From Cytobacillus citreus (lineage in GTDB: Bacteria > Bacillota > Bacilli > Bacillales > Cytobacillaceae), in assembly GCF_018343665.1 (NCBI RefSeq), contig NZ_JAGYPM010000002.1:475979-539978 (forward strand): a stretch of DNA of 64,000 bases, read 5' to 3'. Shown piece after piece: positions 50,943 through 61,312 of this stretch. The notes under the pieces are model-generated. The model saw only the letters and a list, made by a program, of their open reading frames with translations. It ran no database searches and had not been told where the DNA came from. The position numbers were made by a program, and so were the translations under genes. Position 1 is the stretch's first letter, and every line of letters begins with the position of its first letter.

Positions 50943-52949
50943 ATGCAAGTGAATAATTTATTATTAGGACAACAATTGCAAATCATTGAAGGCTTTTCAG
51001 CCATTCGAGCTGGTGAGGTTGCTCAGGCTTTGATTAAAGAAAGATTCGATCATCATAAAGCAACTGTTTTAATAAAAGGTCAAGAGTATACAGCAAAGTT
51101 TGAGGGGAACATTCCTTCAAATGATCGTATTTTCGTTGAGGTTGTTGGTTTTGATGAAAAGGGACAGGCTATTCTTAAACCAATTTCGCAAAATATGACC
51201 TCTGATAGCAACCAAAATAAATTAATTAACGATTTGATGGTAAAAATGGGTTTAGATCCTGCTTCACATCCAGAATTAAGAGATGCTATTCACTATTTAT
51301 CCAATAAAGGATATAGTCTTGATAAGGATGATGTAGCTGCCCTTCAGAAGTTTTTGCAAAAGGGGAGCGGCAGTTATGAAGATAAATTCTCATCAATAAA
51401 AGCGTTGGCACAACGGAACTTAGAGATTACGACTACGAATCTTTCTGCCATACACAATGCTCTAAATGGAAAATCAGCTGCTAATGTATTGCTTGATTAC
51501 TTAGAAGGGTTAAATTTTACATTAGAGCAAGACATAGATGAGCAACTGCCATTTTTGAATAAAAAAGAACAAACAAATCAGCCGTTAAATAGTGTAAAAG
51601 AGAATCTGGTTTTGGACACTAATATGGATGAGAGTGAATTTAATCGTACACAAGCTTCTAGTCAGAATGTGGAAAAATTTAATGATCTACAGCCGGAACA
51701 AGCTTCTATAAGTAGTGACGTGAAGGAAGAAAGCCAACAAGATCTGAAAACAAACAGTCCAATTACACTATCTCAGTCTGAACAAGCTCTTATCAATGAT
51801 ATTGTTCAACCGCTTCGTTTGGATTCTAAAAATATTTTAGTAACAGAAATTACAAAAAAGCTTTCTCAAATGGCCATTGATTTTAAAAAAGTGAAGCAGG
51901 ATGCTGTTAAATATTTAGATCATGTTCATCGCAGCTTAGAGGGAAATAATACGAACAATCCTCATCAAGTGAAACAGCTGCTGGAGACAACTATAAATAA
52001 ATTGGACAATGCTATCTTAAAGGGAAATTATATGCTTTATACGGATATGAGCACGGAGAAGGATTTGTTATCAGCGAGCTCACAATTAGCGAAAGCAAAA
52101 GACTTGCTTACTGCAGGAAATTTTGCTGGAGCTAGTCAAATCGTAAAAGAGGTAAAGACTGTACTGAATAACATCCAATTTAAGCCATCGAATACAAAAA
52201 TGATGCACTTTGTTTCAGAGCAAGGTCTGCTGCAAAAGGAAATGGAATCTCCGAAACAATTATTGACTGAGCTTCAGCAAGCTATTAAGCCGATTTCTGC
52301 TCAGGAGCAGTCTGCCAGACAGGTTCTTGAAACTGTTAAGCGCCTAGGGTTAACCCATGAAAATCAAGCCGCTCATGTACTTATGGGATCTTCAAAAGGT
52401 GAGGTTGAATCGAATCTTAAAATGTCATTAATGAAAATGATTCAACGAGAGGATGGAAATCCGAGGACCGTTCAATCTATAGAACAAGCTTTAACGAACT
52501 TAACGGGCCAACAACTACTAAATAAATCGGATTCGACAAGTATGCAGCAATTATTTATGCAGCTTCCTGTGCTATTAAATGATAAAAATGAAAATGTGAA
52601 GGTTTTCATCAATTCTCAAAAGAAGGGTAAAGGGATTGATTGGGAAAACTGCAGTTTATATTTTGTATTAGAAACAAAAAAGCTTGGAAATTTAGGGATA
52701 TTGGTAAATGCAACGAATCGAAATCTTTCTATTACTTTAAAGAATGATCATGAACAGTTTGCAGAAAAAGCGGATCCATTTACAGAGGAATCTATTCAAC
52801 GTCTCAATGAAATTGGATATAAAGTAGGTAAAATTCAATTTAAGCCTTTTGAAGAACAAGTGAAGGAAAGAAGTAAAGCAACTACATTACCTAGTGAATC
52901 AGCTCCTACACAAAGCTCTTCAGAAGGAGGATATGATTTTAAAGTATGA
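50943..52949 (+). CDS. FliK-like large flagellar protein (YlqG type)
   Basis: This 668-residue protein has an N-terminal beta-barrel-like domain (about 1-85, including ATVLIKGQEYTAKF and IPSNDRIFVEVVG), a long low-complexity Gln/Ser/Lys middle and a C-terminal domain (LYFVLETKKLGNLGILVNAT, then LSITLKND) resembling the FliK/Flg_hook C-domain. No signal peptide. The next gene encodes an FlhB-type C-terminal domain, so the pair may be a second set of a secretion-specificity ruler and switch. ATG 50943 follows GGAGTGATTTTCCT. It overlaps the next gene by ATGA. Confidence 0.6.
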   Translation: MQVNNLLLGQQLQIIEGFSAIRAGEVAQALIKERFDHHKATVLIKGQEYTAKFEGNIPSNDRIFVEVVGFDEKGQAILKPISQNMTSDSNQNKLINDLMVKMGLDPASHPELRDAIHYLSNKGYSLDKDDVAALQKFLQKGSGSYEDKFSSIKALAQRNLEITTTNLSAIHNALNGKSAANVLLDYLEGLNFTLEQDIDEQLPFLNKKEQTNQPLNSVKENLVLDTNMDESEFNRTQASSQNVEKFNDLQPEQASISSDVKEESQQDLKTNSPITLSQSEQALINDIVQPLRLDSKNILVTEITKKLSQMAIDFKKVKQDAVKYLDHVHRSLEGNNTNNPHQVKQLLETTINKLDNAILKGNYMLYTDMSTEKDLLSASSQLAKAKDLLTAGNFAGASQIVKEVKTVLNNIQFKPSNTKMMHFVSEQGLLQKEMESPKQLLTELQQAIKPISAQEQSARQVLETVKRLGLTHENQAAHVLMGSSKGEVESNLKMSLMKMIQREDGNPRTVQSIEQALTNLTGQQLLNKSDSTSMQQLFMQLPVLLNDKNENVKVFINSQKKGKGIDWENCSLYFVLETKKLGNLGILVNATNRNLSITLKNDHEQFAEKADPFTEESIQRLNEIGYKVGKIQFKPFEEQVKERSKATTLPSESAPTQSSSEGGYDFKV

Positions 52950-53269
52950 AGTCACAAAAGTTTTTTAATCAAAATATGCCAAAACAAAGAATTTCTCCAT
53001 CTAAAGCTAATAATGGCTATGACTTTGAAGATAAGACTGATCCAATTGAATTGGCTAATTATTCAGACCGTTTTGCCCAAAAAATGATCGCTGCTGCTCA
53101 AAAAAGTAATATTCCAATCCAAGAGGATTCCACCTTGCTTAAGCATTTGATAGAAGTCGATTTAGGTGATTCTGTTCCTCCGCAATTATATGCGCTAATT
53201 GCTGAAATCTTAAATCTGATGGAAGAGATTGAGAAGCCATATTTACAAATAAAGGATATTAATAAATAA
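52946..53269 (+). CDS. FlhB-type export switch domain protein (YlqH-like), without membrane part
   Basis: A 107-residue protein whose core (AQKMIAAAQKSNIPIQEDST ... LIEVDLGDSVPPQLYALIAE) matches the cytoplasmic C-terminal domain of FlhB/EscU export-apparatus proteins. It has no transmembrane region. The autocleavage NPTH motif expected at the start of that domain is absent; the corresponding part reads NGYDFEDKTDP. Such free FlhB tails (YlqH) occur in Bacillus and have been reported to replace the FlhB C-domain in other species. It is coupled to the FliK-like gene. Confidence 0.75.
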   Translation: MKSQKFFNQNMPKQRISPSKANNGYDFEDKTDPIELANYSDRFAQKMIAAAQKSNIPIQEDSTLLKHLIEVDLGDSVPPQLYALIAEILNLMEEIEKPYLQIKDINK

Positions 53270-53282
53270 AAGGTGTTGAATT

Positions 53283-53723
53283 ATGGAAGTTAATAGAGTT
53301 TCTAAAACCTCAATATCTAATCAAATTGGTTCAAAAGAAAAAGTGGCAAAGGATTCTATATCCTTTCAAACTGTCATGGACAGAAATCGTCATGAACAAA
53401 CATTGGAGCTGCTTCAATCAAAGATAAAGGATATTGAACAACAAGGAGAGAAGCTTGTTGAGCAACGCACTGTTGAAAGCCTTCGGAAATATAAAAAAAT
53501 GGTTAAAGACTTTATGAATGATGCTGTAAAAAATGGCTTAGAGCTTCAAGAGCATTTTGGATTTAGTCAACGGGGGGCATCTCGAATCCATAAATTGGTT
53601 AAAGAAGTGGATAAAAAGCTCATCGATTTAACCAATGAGGTTCTTGATAAAGAATCAAAGTCTTTAGATATCCTTGCCATGGTAGGCGAAATTAAGGGAA
53701 TGCTAATTAATATTTATACTTGA
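53283..53723 (+). CDS. YaaR/DUF327 family protein
   Basis: This 146-residue cytosolic, helical protein has the family core ESLRKYKKMVKDFMNDAVKN and LVKEVDKKLIDLTNEVLDKE. The family is widespread in Firmicutes and often lies near flagellar genes; its function is unknown to me. RBS AAAGGTGTTGAATT precedes ATG 53283, and it follows the FlhB-tail gene by 13 bases. Confidence 0.8.
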   Translation: MEVNRVSKTSISNQIGSKEKVAKDSISFQTVMDRNRHEQTLELLQSKIKDIEQQGEKLVEQRTVESLRKYKKMVKDFMNDAVKNGLELQEHFGFSQRGASRIHKLVKEVDKKLIDLTNEVLDKESKSLDILAMVGEIKGMLINIYT

Positions 53724-53815
53724 TTCGAATAAAAAGAATTAATCTCACCTCTGACCTCTAGGAAAATACGCAGCTTTATTCCTTAAAAGGAAACAGAAAA
53801 AAAGGAGGGCTCTAT

Positions 53816-54016
53816 GTGAATATAGCTCTTATGTCAATGGCACTAAGCCAAAGTCAAGTTCAGCAACAAGCTTCAATATTAGTGATGAAAAAAGCTATGA
53901 ATCAAGCAGAAGGAAATGCTAATTTTATCAATCAGATGCTAAGCGGAGCAGACTTGCAAGCTCTGCAGAATGCTGCACAACCGCATCTTGGAGGAACCGT
54001 CGATTTAAAAGGATAA
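53816..54016 (+). CDS. YjfB family putative motility protein
   Basis: This 66-residue protein reads MNIALMSMALSQSQVQQQAS with a C-terminal ALQNAAQPHLGGTVDLKG, the YjfB pattern. B. subtilis yjfB is in the sigma-D regulon. Its start is GTG 53816 after AAAAGGAGGGCTCTAT. Product role unknown, probably linked to motility. Confidence 0.85.
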   Translation: MNIALMSMALSQSQVQQQASILVMKKAMNQAEGNANFINQMLSGADLQALQNAAQPHLGGTVDLKG

Positions 54017-54106
54017 TTTAGCAATCTGGTTGCTCTTTTTCTTGAAAGTATAAAATTCGTCCCTCTAAAGGGGGGCTTTTTGAGGATTTTAGAGTGGAAA
54101 AATTTC

Positions 54107-54140
54107 TACCACAGACCTTTTTGGTGCTGTGGTATTTTTT
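54107..54140 (+). terminator. Terminator after the yjfB-like gene
   Basis: TACCACAG (54107-54114) pairs with CTGTGGTA (54127-54134), followed by TTTTTT. A weaker CCCTCTAAAGGGG stem with TTTTT precedes it at 54060-54081. Confidence 0.85.
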
Positions 54141-54187
54141 AATAAGGCTATGTTAAAGCTCAGTATTGATAATGCTAATTTGTTGTT

Positions 54188-54365
54188 GATTGGAGCAGAA
54201 GGTGCGAGATCCTCGAAAATGCTTTCGCATTTCCTTTGAACGGTGTTTATTCAACGTCTAGCGGGAGAAGCGAGTCAAAGGAAGACCCCACAGAAGCGCT
54301 CTTCGACGAGGAGGCTTTCGGACCGCCCGCGATCGCTTTAGTGCCTGCAGCGGAAATCAACAGGA
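54188..54365. repeat. Dispersed GCGGAAATCAACAGG-type element
   Basis: The stretch contains GTCTAGCGGGAGAAGCGAGT, GACGAGGAGGCTTTCGGACC and ends GCCTGCAGCGGAAATCAACA. I recognise this from memory as a common intergenic repeat of Bacillus genomes; it is only one copy here. The remaining part of the gap before hpf is AT-rich, with a possible promoter near 54445-54480 (TTTTCA-N17-TTATAA). Confidence 0.6.
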
Positions 54366-54591
54366 ATATTCATTTCCTTTGTTTTCTTTTCCCAATACTA
54401 ATCGTTTACTCTTCACAAAACCGACAAATCCCTCAAACTTTTTCACTGTACTAGCAGGAGTATTATAAGGTAAAATAGAATTGTAACATATAGTCTTTAT
54501 TAAAAGACTTAGTGCTTTTAAAGGAAGCCGTTAAAAATCGAGCAAGCCTTGAAAGCACAGCATTTGTATAACGAAAAGGAGGAGCTCACTT

Positions 54592-55143
54592 ATGAATTTT
54601 AACATTCGTGGTGAAAACATTGAGGTAACTCCAGCAATTAGAGAGTATGTAGAGAAGAAGATTGCTAAATTGGAAAGGTATTTTACTGAAACTCCTGAAT
54701 CAACCGTACATGTTAATTTAAAAACTTATCAAGATAAAACTTCTAAAGTAGAAGTAACGATTCCGATGCCGAATTTAGTGCTTCGTGCAGAGGAAGTTCA
54801 TAATGATATGTATGCAGCGATTGATTTAATCACTGATAAATTAGAGCGTCAAATACGCAAGCATAAAACAAAAGTAAACCGTAAATTCCGTGAAAAAGGC
54901 AATATTCCTGCTATGTTCGTGACTTTAGATGAATCTGAAAGAACACCTATAGATGACGATCACGATCTTGAAGTTGTTCGCCAAAAGAGCTTTGATTTAA
55001 AGCCAATGGACAGTGAAGAAGCAATCCTGCAAATGAACATGTTAGGCCATAGCTTCTATGTGTTCACGAATGCTGAAACAAGCTTAACGAATGTCGTTTA
55101 CAAGCGCAAAGACGGCCGTTACGGCTTAATTGAAGCACAATAA
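54592..55143 (+). CDS. hpf: Long-form ribosome hibernation promoting factor HPF
   Basis: The 183-residue protein has the N-terminal S30AE domain (MNFNIRGENIEVTPAIREYV) and the C-terminal dimerisation domain (FDLKPMDSEEAILQMNMLGH ... VVYKRKDGRYGLIE), i.e. the long form that forms 100S ribosome dimers in stationary phase. RBS AAAAGGAGGAGCTCACTT precedes ATG 54592. Monocistronic, with its own terminator. Confidence 0.97.
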   Translation: MNFNIRGENIEVTPAIREYVEKKIAKLERYFTETPESTVHVNLKTYQDKTSKVEVTIPMPNLVLRAEEVHNDMYAAIDLITDKLERQIRKHKTKVNRKFREKGNIPAMFVTLDESERTPIDDDHDLEVVRQKSFDLKPMDSEEAILQMNMLGHSFYVFTNAETSLTNVVYKRKDGRYGLIEAQ

Positions 55144-55150
55144 TAGAAAA

Positions 55151-55186
55151 AAGACCTCCACTTTAGACTGAGTGTAGGTCTTTTTA
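55151..55186 (+). terminator. Terminator of hpf
   Basis: AAGACCT (55151-55157) and ACT pair with AGT and AGGTCTT (55171-55182), followed by TTT. Confidence 0.8.
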
Positions 55187-55268
55187 TGCCTTTGGTGGAT
55201 AAATTTTTCCCTTAATAGTTTTATTATTTGGTATAATCAAAATAATAAAACTATTAAGGGTGATCCCC

Positions 55269-56879
55269 ATGAATTTTGATTTTCATTATTATCCATACAC
55301 GTCGCAACGAACAACGGTTATGGCCAAAAAAGGAATGATTGCCACCTCACAGCCGCTAGCCGCTCAGGTCGGTTTAGAAATATTAAAAAAGGGTGGAAAC
55401 GCGATTGATGCCGCGATTGCAACGGGCGCAGCCTTAACGGTCTTAGAGCCGACATCCAATGGCATTGGTGGGGATGCTTATGCGCTTGTTTGGATTAACG
55501 GAAAGTTGCATGGATTAGATGCAAGCGGTCCAGCTCCGAAATCGATTTCGATTGAAGCAGTGAAGGAAAGAGGATTTGAAAAAATGCCTGTCCACGGATG
55601 GCTGCCTGTTACTGTACCGGGTGCACCATCAGGGTGGGCGGAATTATCGAAACGATTTGGCAAGCTTTCATTTGCGGAAGTACTGAAGCCTGCCATAGAA
55701 TATGCAGAAAATGGGTACCCTTTGACCCCTACTTTAGGCAAGAATTGGGAGTATGCCTATCAAAATTTTAAGCGAATTCTTAAAGAAGATGAGTTCAAGT
55801 ATTGGTTTGAAATCTTTGCTCCTAATGGAAGAGCTCCGAGAGTTGGAGAGATCTGGAGTTCAAAAGATCATGCCGAAACATTGAGATCCATTGGGGAAAC
55901 AAACGCAGAAAGTTTTTACAAAGGGGAACTAGCGGAGAAAATCACCGCATTTTCTAAGAAATATCATGGATTTCTATCTAAGGAGGATTTAGTAGGCTAT
56001 CAAGCGGAATGGGTGGATCCGATTAAGGTTAATTATCGTGGATACGATGTGTGGGAGATTCCTCCGAGCGGACAAGGATTGATCGCGCTTTTAGCTCTTA
56101 ATATTGTAAAAGGCTTTTCGTTTTGTCATCGGGATTCTGTTGATACCTTACATAAGCAAATTGAAGCGATGAAGCTTGCTTTTACGGATGGCCGCGCTTT
56201 TATTACAGATCCAAGGGATATGAAGGTAGCGGTAGAGGAGCTGTTATCAGAGGAATACGCGGTTTCAAGGAGAGCTGAAATCGGCGAGTATGCCATAATT
56301 CCATGGCCGTATCAGCCGAAAAGCGGAGGTACTGTTTATTTGGCCACAGCTGATGAAGAGGGGAATATGGTCTCTTTCATCCAAAGTAATTATATGGGAT
56401 TTGGCTCAGGGCTAGTTGTTCCGGGGACTGGCATCGCTTTGCAAAATAGAGGGCATGAATTCTCACTTGATCCCCATCATCCTAATTCATTGAAGCCTGG
56501 GAAAAAGACGTATCATACAATTATTCCAGGATTTTTAACAAAAGGAGATCAAGCATTTGGTCCTTTCGGAGTAATGGGGGGTTATATGCAGCCGCAAGGG
56601 CATATGCAGGTGGTTATGAATACAATTGATTTTCACCTTAATCCCCAAGCTGCTCTAGATGCACCAAGATGGAAATGGGTTGAGAACAAAAAAGTGCTTG
56701 TTGAGCCGCATTTTCCCTATCAATTGGCTCAAGCACTTACTAGAAAAGGGCACCAAATTGAAATGATGGTTGATTTAGGCGGCTTTGGCCGCGGGCAAAT
56801 CATTTGGCGAGATTTAAAAACAGGTGTGTTAATGGGCGGAACAGAGGCGCGCACGGACGGAGCGATTGCTGCGTGGTAA
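55269..56879 (+). CDS. Gamma-glutamyltransferase family protein (YwrD-like)
   Basis: This 536-residue Ntn-hydrolase has MIATSQPLAAQVGLEILKKG, GGNAIDAAIA, LEPTSNGIGGDAY and the processing site with nucleophile Thr in PKSGGTVYLATADEEGN (about residue 355), followed by SFIQSNYMGFGSG. No signal peptide is present, so it is cytosolic, unlike secreted Ggt. Members act on gamma-glutamyl compounds or as acylases; the substrate is unknown. I choose ATG 55269 because AAGGGTGATCCCC precedes it (in-frame GTG 55260 would place the RBS within the gene). Confidence 0.85.
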   Translation: MNFDFHYYPYTSQRTTVMAKKGMIATSQPLAAQVGLEILKKGGNAIDAAIATGAALTVLEPTSNGIGGDAYALVWINGKLHGLDASGPAPKSISIEAVKERGFEKMPVHGWLPVTVPGAPSGWAELSKRFGKLSFAEVLKPAIEYAENGYPLTPTLGKNWEYAYQNFKRILKEDEFKYWFEIFAPNGRAPRVGEIWSSKDHAETLRSIGETNAESFYKGELAEKITAFSKKYHGFLSKEDLVGYQAEWVDPIKVNYRGYDVWEIPPSGQGLIALLALNIVKGFSFCHRDSVDTLHKQIEAMKLAFTDGRAFITDPRDMKVAVEELLSEEYAVSRRAEIGEYAIIPWPYQPKSGGTVYLATADEEGNMVSFIQSNYMGFGSGLVVPGTGIALQNRGHEFSLDPHHPNSLKPGKKTYHTIIPGFLTKGDQAFGPFGVMGGYMQPQGHMQVVMNTIDFHLNPQAALDAPRWKWVENKKVLVEPHFPYQLAQALTRKGHQIEMMVDLGGFGRGQIIWRDLKTGVLMGGTEARTDGAIAAW

Positions 56880-57219
56880 GAGATGAGGAAGGGTTTTGAT
56901 TATATAAAATGGCTGTGTTAAAGTTTAACGTAGCTAAAAAAATAGAACCTTGCTAGCTGCCTTTAAGATATTAGGCAGCTTTTTTCTTAAGCAATGACTC
57001 CCGTTCTCCTGTCCACCCCTCATAAGTTGTCACTCCATTTTGAAAGTGGTAATATTAATAGGAATAAATACGAGCTATCATGGGAGGAATTAGCCGGAAA
57101 GCGGCGAAGTTTTAAAAACAGGCCAATTTTGGCCATTTTTAATCGCTTTTTTTTACAAAGCGTTTTGCCTAGGGCTTTCATAATTGTCCTCTCATATCCA
57201 ATATAAAGGAGCGTTTTAA
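56880..57219 (+). other. Intergenic region before secA
   Basis: It holds a terminator at 56955-56987 (AGCTGCCT pairing with AGGCAGCT, then TTTTTTCTT) for the preceding gene and presumably the secA promoter. No repeat array. The open frame 56994-57206 has no RBS and looks non-coding. Confidence 0.7.
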
Positions 57220-59727
57220 ATGCTTGGAATTTTAAATAAAGTGTTCGATCAAAATAAACGCGAACTAAAACGCCTTACGAAAATAGCTGAACAAGTAGAG
57301 GCTTTGGCTTCAGATATGGAAAAGCTTTCAGATGAAGACCTTCGGGCAAAAACGGAGGAATTTAAAGCACGTTATCAAAAGGGTGAGTCATTAGATGATT
57401 TACTAGTTGAAGCGTTTGCGGTTGTTAGAGAAGGAGCGAGACGTGTCCTTGGATTATATCCGTATCCTGTCCAAATCATGGGGGGTGCTTCCCTTCACGA
57501 TGGAAATATTTCCGAGATGAAAACAGGGGAAGGGAAAACATTAACTTCTACGATGCCCATGTATTTGAATGCATTAGCAGGTAAAGGGGCTCACGTCGTT
57601 ACGGTCAACGAATATCTTGCGAGCCGTGATGCGACTGAGATGGGGCAGCTATATGAATTCCTGGGACTAACGGTCGGTTTGAATTTAAATGGCCTATCTA
57701 AAGAAGAGAAACAGGCTGCATATGCTGCTGACATCACGTACAGCACGAATAACGAGCTTGGCTTTGATTACTTGCGCGATAATATGGTTCTTTACAAGGA
57801 GCAAAAAGTACAGCGCCCGTTATTTTATGCTGTAATTGATGAGGTTGACTCGATTTTAATTGATGAAGCTCGTACTCCGTTAATTATTTCTGGTACAGCA
57901 CAAAAGTCGACTTCTCTTTATATTCAAGCAAATGCGTTTGTCCGTACTTTGAAAAAAGAAGAAGATTTTACGTATGATGAAAAAACAAAAGGGGTTCAGC
58001 TGACAGAAGAGGGCATGACGAAGGCTGAGCGTGCTTTTGGCATTGACAACTTATTCGATATTACGCATGTTTCTTTAAACCATCATATTACACAGGCATT
58101 AAAAGCTCATTCAAGCATGCATCTTGATGTCGATTATGTCGTTCAAGATGGAGAAATTGTCATCGTTGACCAATTCACAGGCCGTTTGATGAAGGGACGT
58201 CGCTATAGTGATGGTCTTCATCAGGCAATTGAGGCAAAAGAAGGTCTGGAAATTCAAAATGAAAGCATGACGCTTGCTACGATCACTTTCCAGAACTACT
58301 TCCGTATGTATGAAAAGCTTGCGGGAATGACGGGTACTGCGAAAACAGAGGAAGAGGAATTTCGCAATATTTACAATATGTATGTTATTGTGATTCCGAC
58401 GAATCGTCTGATTGCTCGTGATGATCGTGCAGACTTGATTTATTCATCGATTGATGGAAAATTCCGTGCCGTTGTTGAGGATATTGCTGAACGTAATGAA
58501 AAAGGCCAGCCTGTCCTCGTTGGTACCGTTGCGATTGAAACATCAGAAGTGATTTCAAAATATTTAACGAAAAAAGGGATTCGCCATAATGTCTTGAACG
58601 CGAAAAACCATGGCCGTGAAGCTGAAATCATTGCCGATGCTGGTGAACAAGGATCCGTTACGATTGCAACGAATATGGCAGGTCGTGGTACGGACATTAA
58701 GCTAGGTGAAGGGGTTAAAGAATTAGGGGGCTTAGCCGTCATTGGGACGGAGCGTCATGAGAGCCGCCGGATTGATAACCAGCTCCGCGGACGTTCTGGA
58801 CGTCAAGGAGATCCGGGGGTTACCCAATTCTATCTTTCAATGGAAGATGAATTAATGCGCCGCTTCGGTTCTGATAATATGAAATCAATGATGGATCGTC
58901 TAGGCATGGATGATACACAGCCAATTCAGAGTAAAATGGTGTCCAAGGCTGTTGAATCTGCACAGAGACGTGTTGAGGGCAATAACTTTGATGCTCGTAA
59001 ACAGCTTCTTTCCTATGATGATGTTCTCCGCCAGCAGCGTGAAATTCTTTATACACAGCGTAACGAAGTATTAGAGTCAGAGAATCTTCGCGAAATCGTT
59101 GAGAACATGATTATGGCTAACATTGAGCGTAATGTTGAAGGCTTCGCTCCTAATAACGGAGATGAGGAAGAGTGGAATTTACAAGGTCTGATCGATTTTG
59201 TGAATGGAAATCTTCTGCATGAAGGAGATATTACAATCGATCAGCTCCGTGGCAAGGATTCAGAAGAAATCGTTGAAGTCATTTTTGCAAAAGTGAAAGA
59301 ACGATACGATGAAAAAGAAGAAGTTCTTCAGTCTGAGCAAATGCGAGAATTCGAAAAGGTAATCGTTCTTCGCTCTGTCGATTCGAAATGGATTGATCAT
59401 ATCGATGCGATGGATCAGCTCCGCCAAGGGATCCACCTTCGTGCATATGGACAAATTGATCCGCTCAGAGAATACCAGCAAGAAGGCTTTGCAATGTTTG
59501 AGCATATGATTGCTGCTATTGAGGAAGATGTTGCGAAGTATATTATGAAAGCAGAAATTCGCAATAATCTTGAGCGCCAGGAAGTGGCAAAAGGCCAAGC
59601 CGTGAATCCAAAGGAAGACGGAGAAAAGGTGAAGAAAAAGCCAGTCACCAAACAAATTGATGTTGGCCGAAATGATCCATGTATATGTGGAAGCGGGAAA
59701 AAGTATAAAAACTGCTGTGGCATTTAA
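57220..59727 (+). CDS. secA: Preprotein translocase ATPase SecA (housekeeping)
   Basis: This 835-residue motor has Walker A KTGEGKT (101-107), [27 protein letters not shown] and the C-terminal SecB/lipid-binding zinc motif [13 protein letters not shown], which SecA2 at 1.8 kb lacks. It drives general Sec export through SecYEG. RBS AAAGGAGCGTTTTAA precedes ATG 57220. It is followed by a terminator and then prfB. Confidence 0.98.
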   Translation: MLGILNKVFDQNKRELKRLTKIAEQVEALASDMEKLSDEDLRAKTEEFKARYQKGESLDDLLVEAFAVVREGARRVLGLYPYPVQIMGGASLHDGNISEMKTGEGKTLTSTMPMYLNALAGKGAHVVTVNEYLASRDATEMGQLYEFLGLTVGLNLNGLSKEEKQAAYAADITYSTNNELGFDYLRDNMVLYKEQKVQRPLFYAVIDEVDSILIDEARTPLIISGTAQKSTSLYIQANAFVRTLKKEEDFTYDEKTKGVQLTEEGMTKAERAFGIDNLFDITHVSLNHHITQALKAHSSMHLDVDYVVQDGEIVIVDQFTGRLMKGRRYSDGLHQAIEAKEGLEIQNESMTLATITFQNYFRMYEKLAGMTGTAKTEEEEFRNIYNMYVIVIPTNRLIARDDRADLIYSSIDGKFRAVVEDIAERNEKGQPVLVGTVAIETSEVISKYLTKKGIRHNVLNAKNHGREAEIIADAGEQGSVTIATNMAGRGTDIKLGEGVKELGGLAVIGTERHESRRIDNQLRGRSGRQGDPGVTQFYLSMEDELMRRFGSDNMKSMMDRLGMDDTQPIQSKMVSKAVESAQRRVEGNNFDARKQLLSYDDVLRQQREILYTQRNEVLESENLREIVENMIMANIERNVEGFAPNNGDEEEWNLQGLIDFVNGNLLHEGDITIDQLRGKDSEEIVEVIFAKVKERYDEKEEVLQSEQMREFEKVIVLRSVDSKWIDHIDAMDQLRQGIHLRAYGQIDPLREYQQEGFAMFEHMIAAIEEDVAKYIMKAEIRNNLERQEVAKGQAVNPKEDGEKVKKKPVTKQIDVGRNDPCICGSGKKYKNCCGI

Positions 59728-59736
59728 TAAATAAAG

Positions 59737-59781
59737 AAGGCCGGCGAGCCGCTAAAGATAGCTAAGCCGGCTTTCTTTTTT
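59737..59781 (+). terminator. Terminator of secA
   Basis: AAGGCCGGC (59737-59745) pairs with GCCGGCTT (59766-59773, one bulge), with an inner AGC/GCT, followed by TCTTTTTTC. Confidence 0.85.
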
Positions 59782-59937
59782 CTTTTTTAGAAGGTTGTTT
59801 AGGGTTAGGAATTTACAAAAATATACCTTTAATAAAAATAAAATTGACGAACACGAACTTTTATGTGAAATTATTTTAGTGAAGCAGTATAATAAGTATC
59901 ATGTTTTTAAGCTAATCTGAAAGTTTAGTTTTTTAAC

Positions 59938-60042
59938 GTGCTAAAGTGAAATTGAGACTTTACTTTAGTCTCTGCAAAAAACATCGCATAAGAAAGACTA
60001 AGGCATCGCCGGAAAAACTTAGCGAGTGCCAAGTCTTTCTAA
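59938..60042. repeat. Dispersed repeat, CTAAGG/GCC family, copy 3
   Basis: Contains GACTAAGGCATCGCCGG and ACTTAGCGAGTGCCAAGTCT then TTCTAA, matching 6880 and 8761. An upstream CTAAAGTGAAATTGAGAC segment parallels CTAAAGTCGAAGTGAGG at 8765. Confidence 0.6.
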
Positions 60043-60080
60043 TAATGGTTACGATTTAAACTAAATAAGAGGTGACGAAA

Positions 60081-61182
60081 TTGGAATTAGCAGAAATTCG
60101 CAATGAATTAGAAAAAACAGCTAAGCGATTGGCGGACTTTAGGGGGTCTCTTTGACTTAGAAAATAAAGAGGCACGGATTGCTGAGCTTGATGATACAAT
60201 GCTTCAGCCTGGATTTTGGGATGATCAGCAGCAGGCGCAGGTTGTAATTGGGGAGCTTAATGGATTAAAGGATCAGGTTCATGAACTATATGATTTAAAT
60301 GAAACATATGAAAACCTTGAGTTAACATATGAGCTTGTTAAAGAAGAAAATGATCAAGAGCTGCAGGAAGAGCTCGAGAGTGAATTAAAGGAAATGGCGA
60401 GGCGCTTGAATGAGTTTGAGCTTCAGCTTCTTCTTAGTGAGCCTTATGATAAAAATAATGCGATTCTTGAACTGCATCCAGGAGCTGGAGGAACGGAGTC
60501 TCAGGATTGGGGTTCCATGCTTCTTCGTATGTATACTCGTTGGGCAGAGAAGAAAGGCTTTAAGGTTGAAACATTGGACTATCTCCCGGGTGACGAGGCC
60601 GGAATTAAAAGTGTAACACTTGGAATTAAAGGTCACAATGCATATGGATATTTGAAGGCGGAAAAAGGCGTGCACCGTTTAGTAAGGATTTCACCGTTCG
60701 ACTCTTCTGGTCGCCGACATACTTCCTTCGTTTCCTGTGAGGTCATGCCTGAATTTAATGATGAGATTGATATTGATATTCGCACAGAAGATTTAAAGGT
60801 AGACACTTACCGTTCTAGTGGTGCAGGTGGTCAGCACGTAAACACAACAGATTCTGCCGTGAGGATTACCCATATTCCAACCGGAGTTGTCGTTACTTGT
60901 CAAACTGAGCGTTCACAAATTAAAAACCGTGAACATGCCATGAAAATGCTTAAAGCAAAGCTTTATCAAAGGAAAATTGAAGAGCAGGAGCAGCAACTCG
61001 CGGATATCCGCGGCGAACAAAAGGAAATTGGCTGGGGAAGTCAAATTCGTTCCTATGTTTTCCACCCTTATTCAATGGTAAAGGATCATCGGACAAATAC
61101 AGAGTCCGGTAATGTTCAAGGAGTTATGGACGGAGAACTTGATCCTTTTATTGATGGATTCCTTCGTTCGAAGTTAAGTTAA
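60081..61182 (+). CDS. prfB: Peptide chain release factor 2, programmed +1 frameshift
   Basis: TTG 60081 follows AGAGGTGACGAAA. The first 24 codons end at TGA 60153-60155 inside AGGGGGTCTCTTTGAC, the RF2 autoregulatory frameshift site: an internal Shine-Dalgarno (AGGGGG) three bases before CTT-TGA. After skipping T60153, reading continues from GAC 60154 to the stop at 61180-61182, giving 366 residues, the family length. [15 protein letters not shown] carries the catalytic GGQ, and SPF near [14 protein letters not shown] recognises TGA. The second site base change (TCT in place of the usual TAT) should not affect the slip. Confidence 0.97.
60136..60155 (+). promoter_or_regulatory. RF2 frameshift signal
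   Basis: The internal SD AGGGGG, slippery CTT and in-frame TGA followed by C make a weak stop context. Low RF2 lets ribosomes shift +1 and raises RF2 synthesis. Confidence 0.95.
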
Positions 61183-61189
61183 AATTAAT

Positions 61190-61227
61190 GCCTTTGCCTA
61201 ATTTTCAGTTTGGCAAAGGCTTTTTTA
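61190..61227 (+). terminator. Terminator of prfB
   Basis: GCCTTTGCC (61190-61198) pairs perfectly with GGCAAAGGC (61212-61220), followed by TTTTTT. Confidence 0.92.
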
Positions 61228-61312
61228 TGTTGGAAAAATTGGCGTTTGCCTATGAAAGAAATGAGGCAATTACTTGACGTGGAATTTTTCTTACGACTGT
61301 ATGCACTGCTGC

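Noticed and set aside
56994-57206. 70-residue open frame before secA
   Set aside because: No RBS, unusual composition, and it overlaps the presumed secA promoter region.
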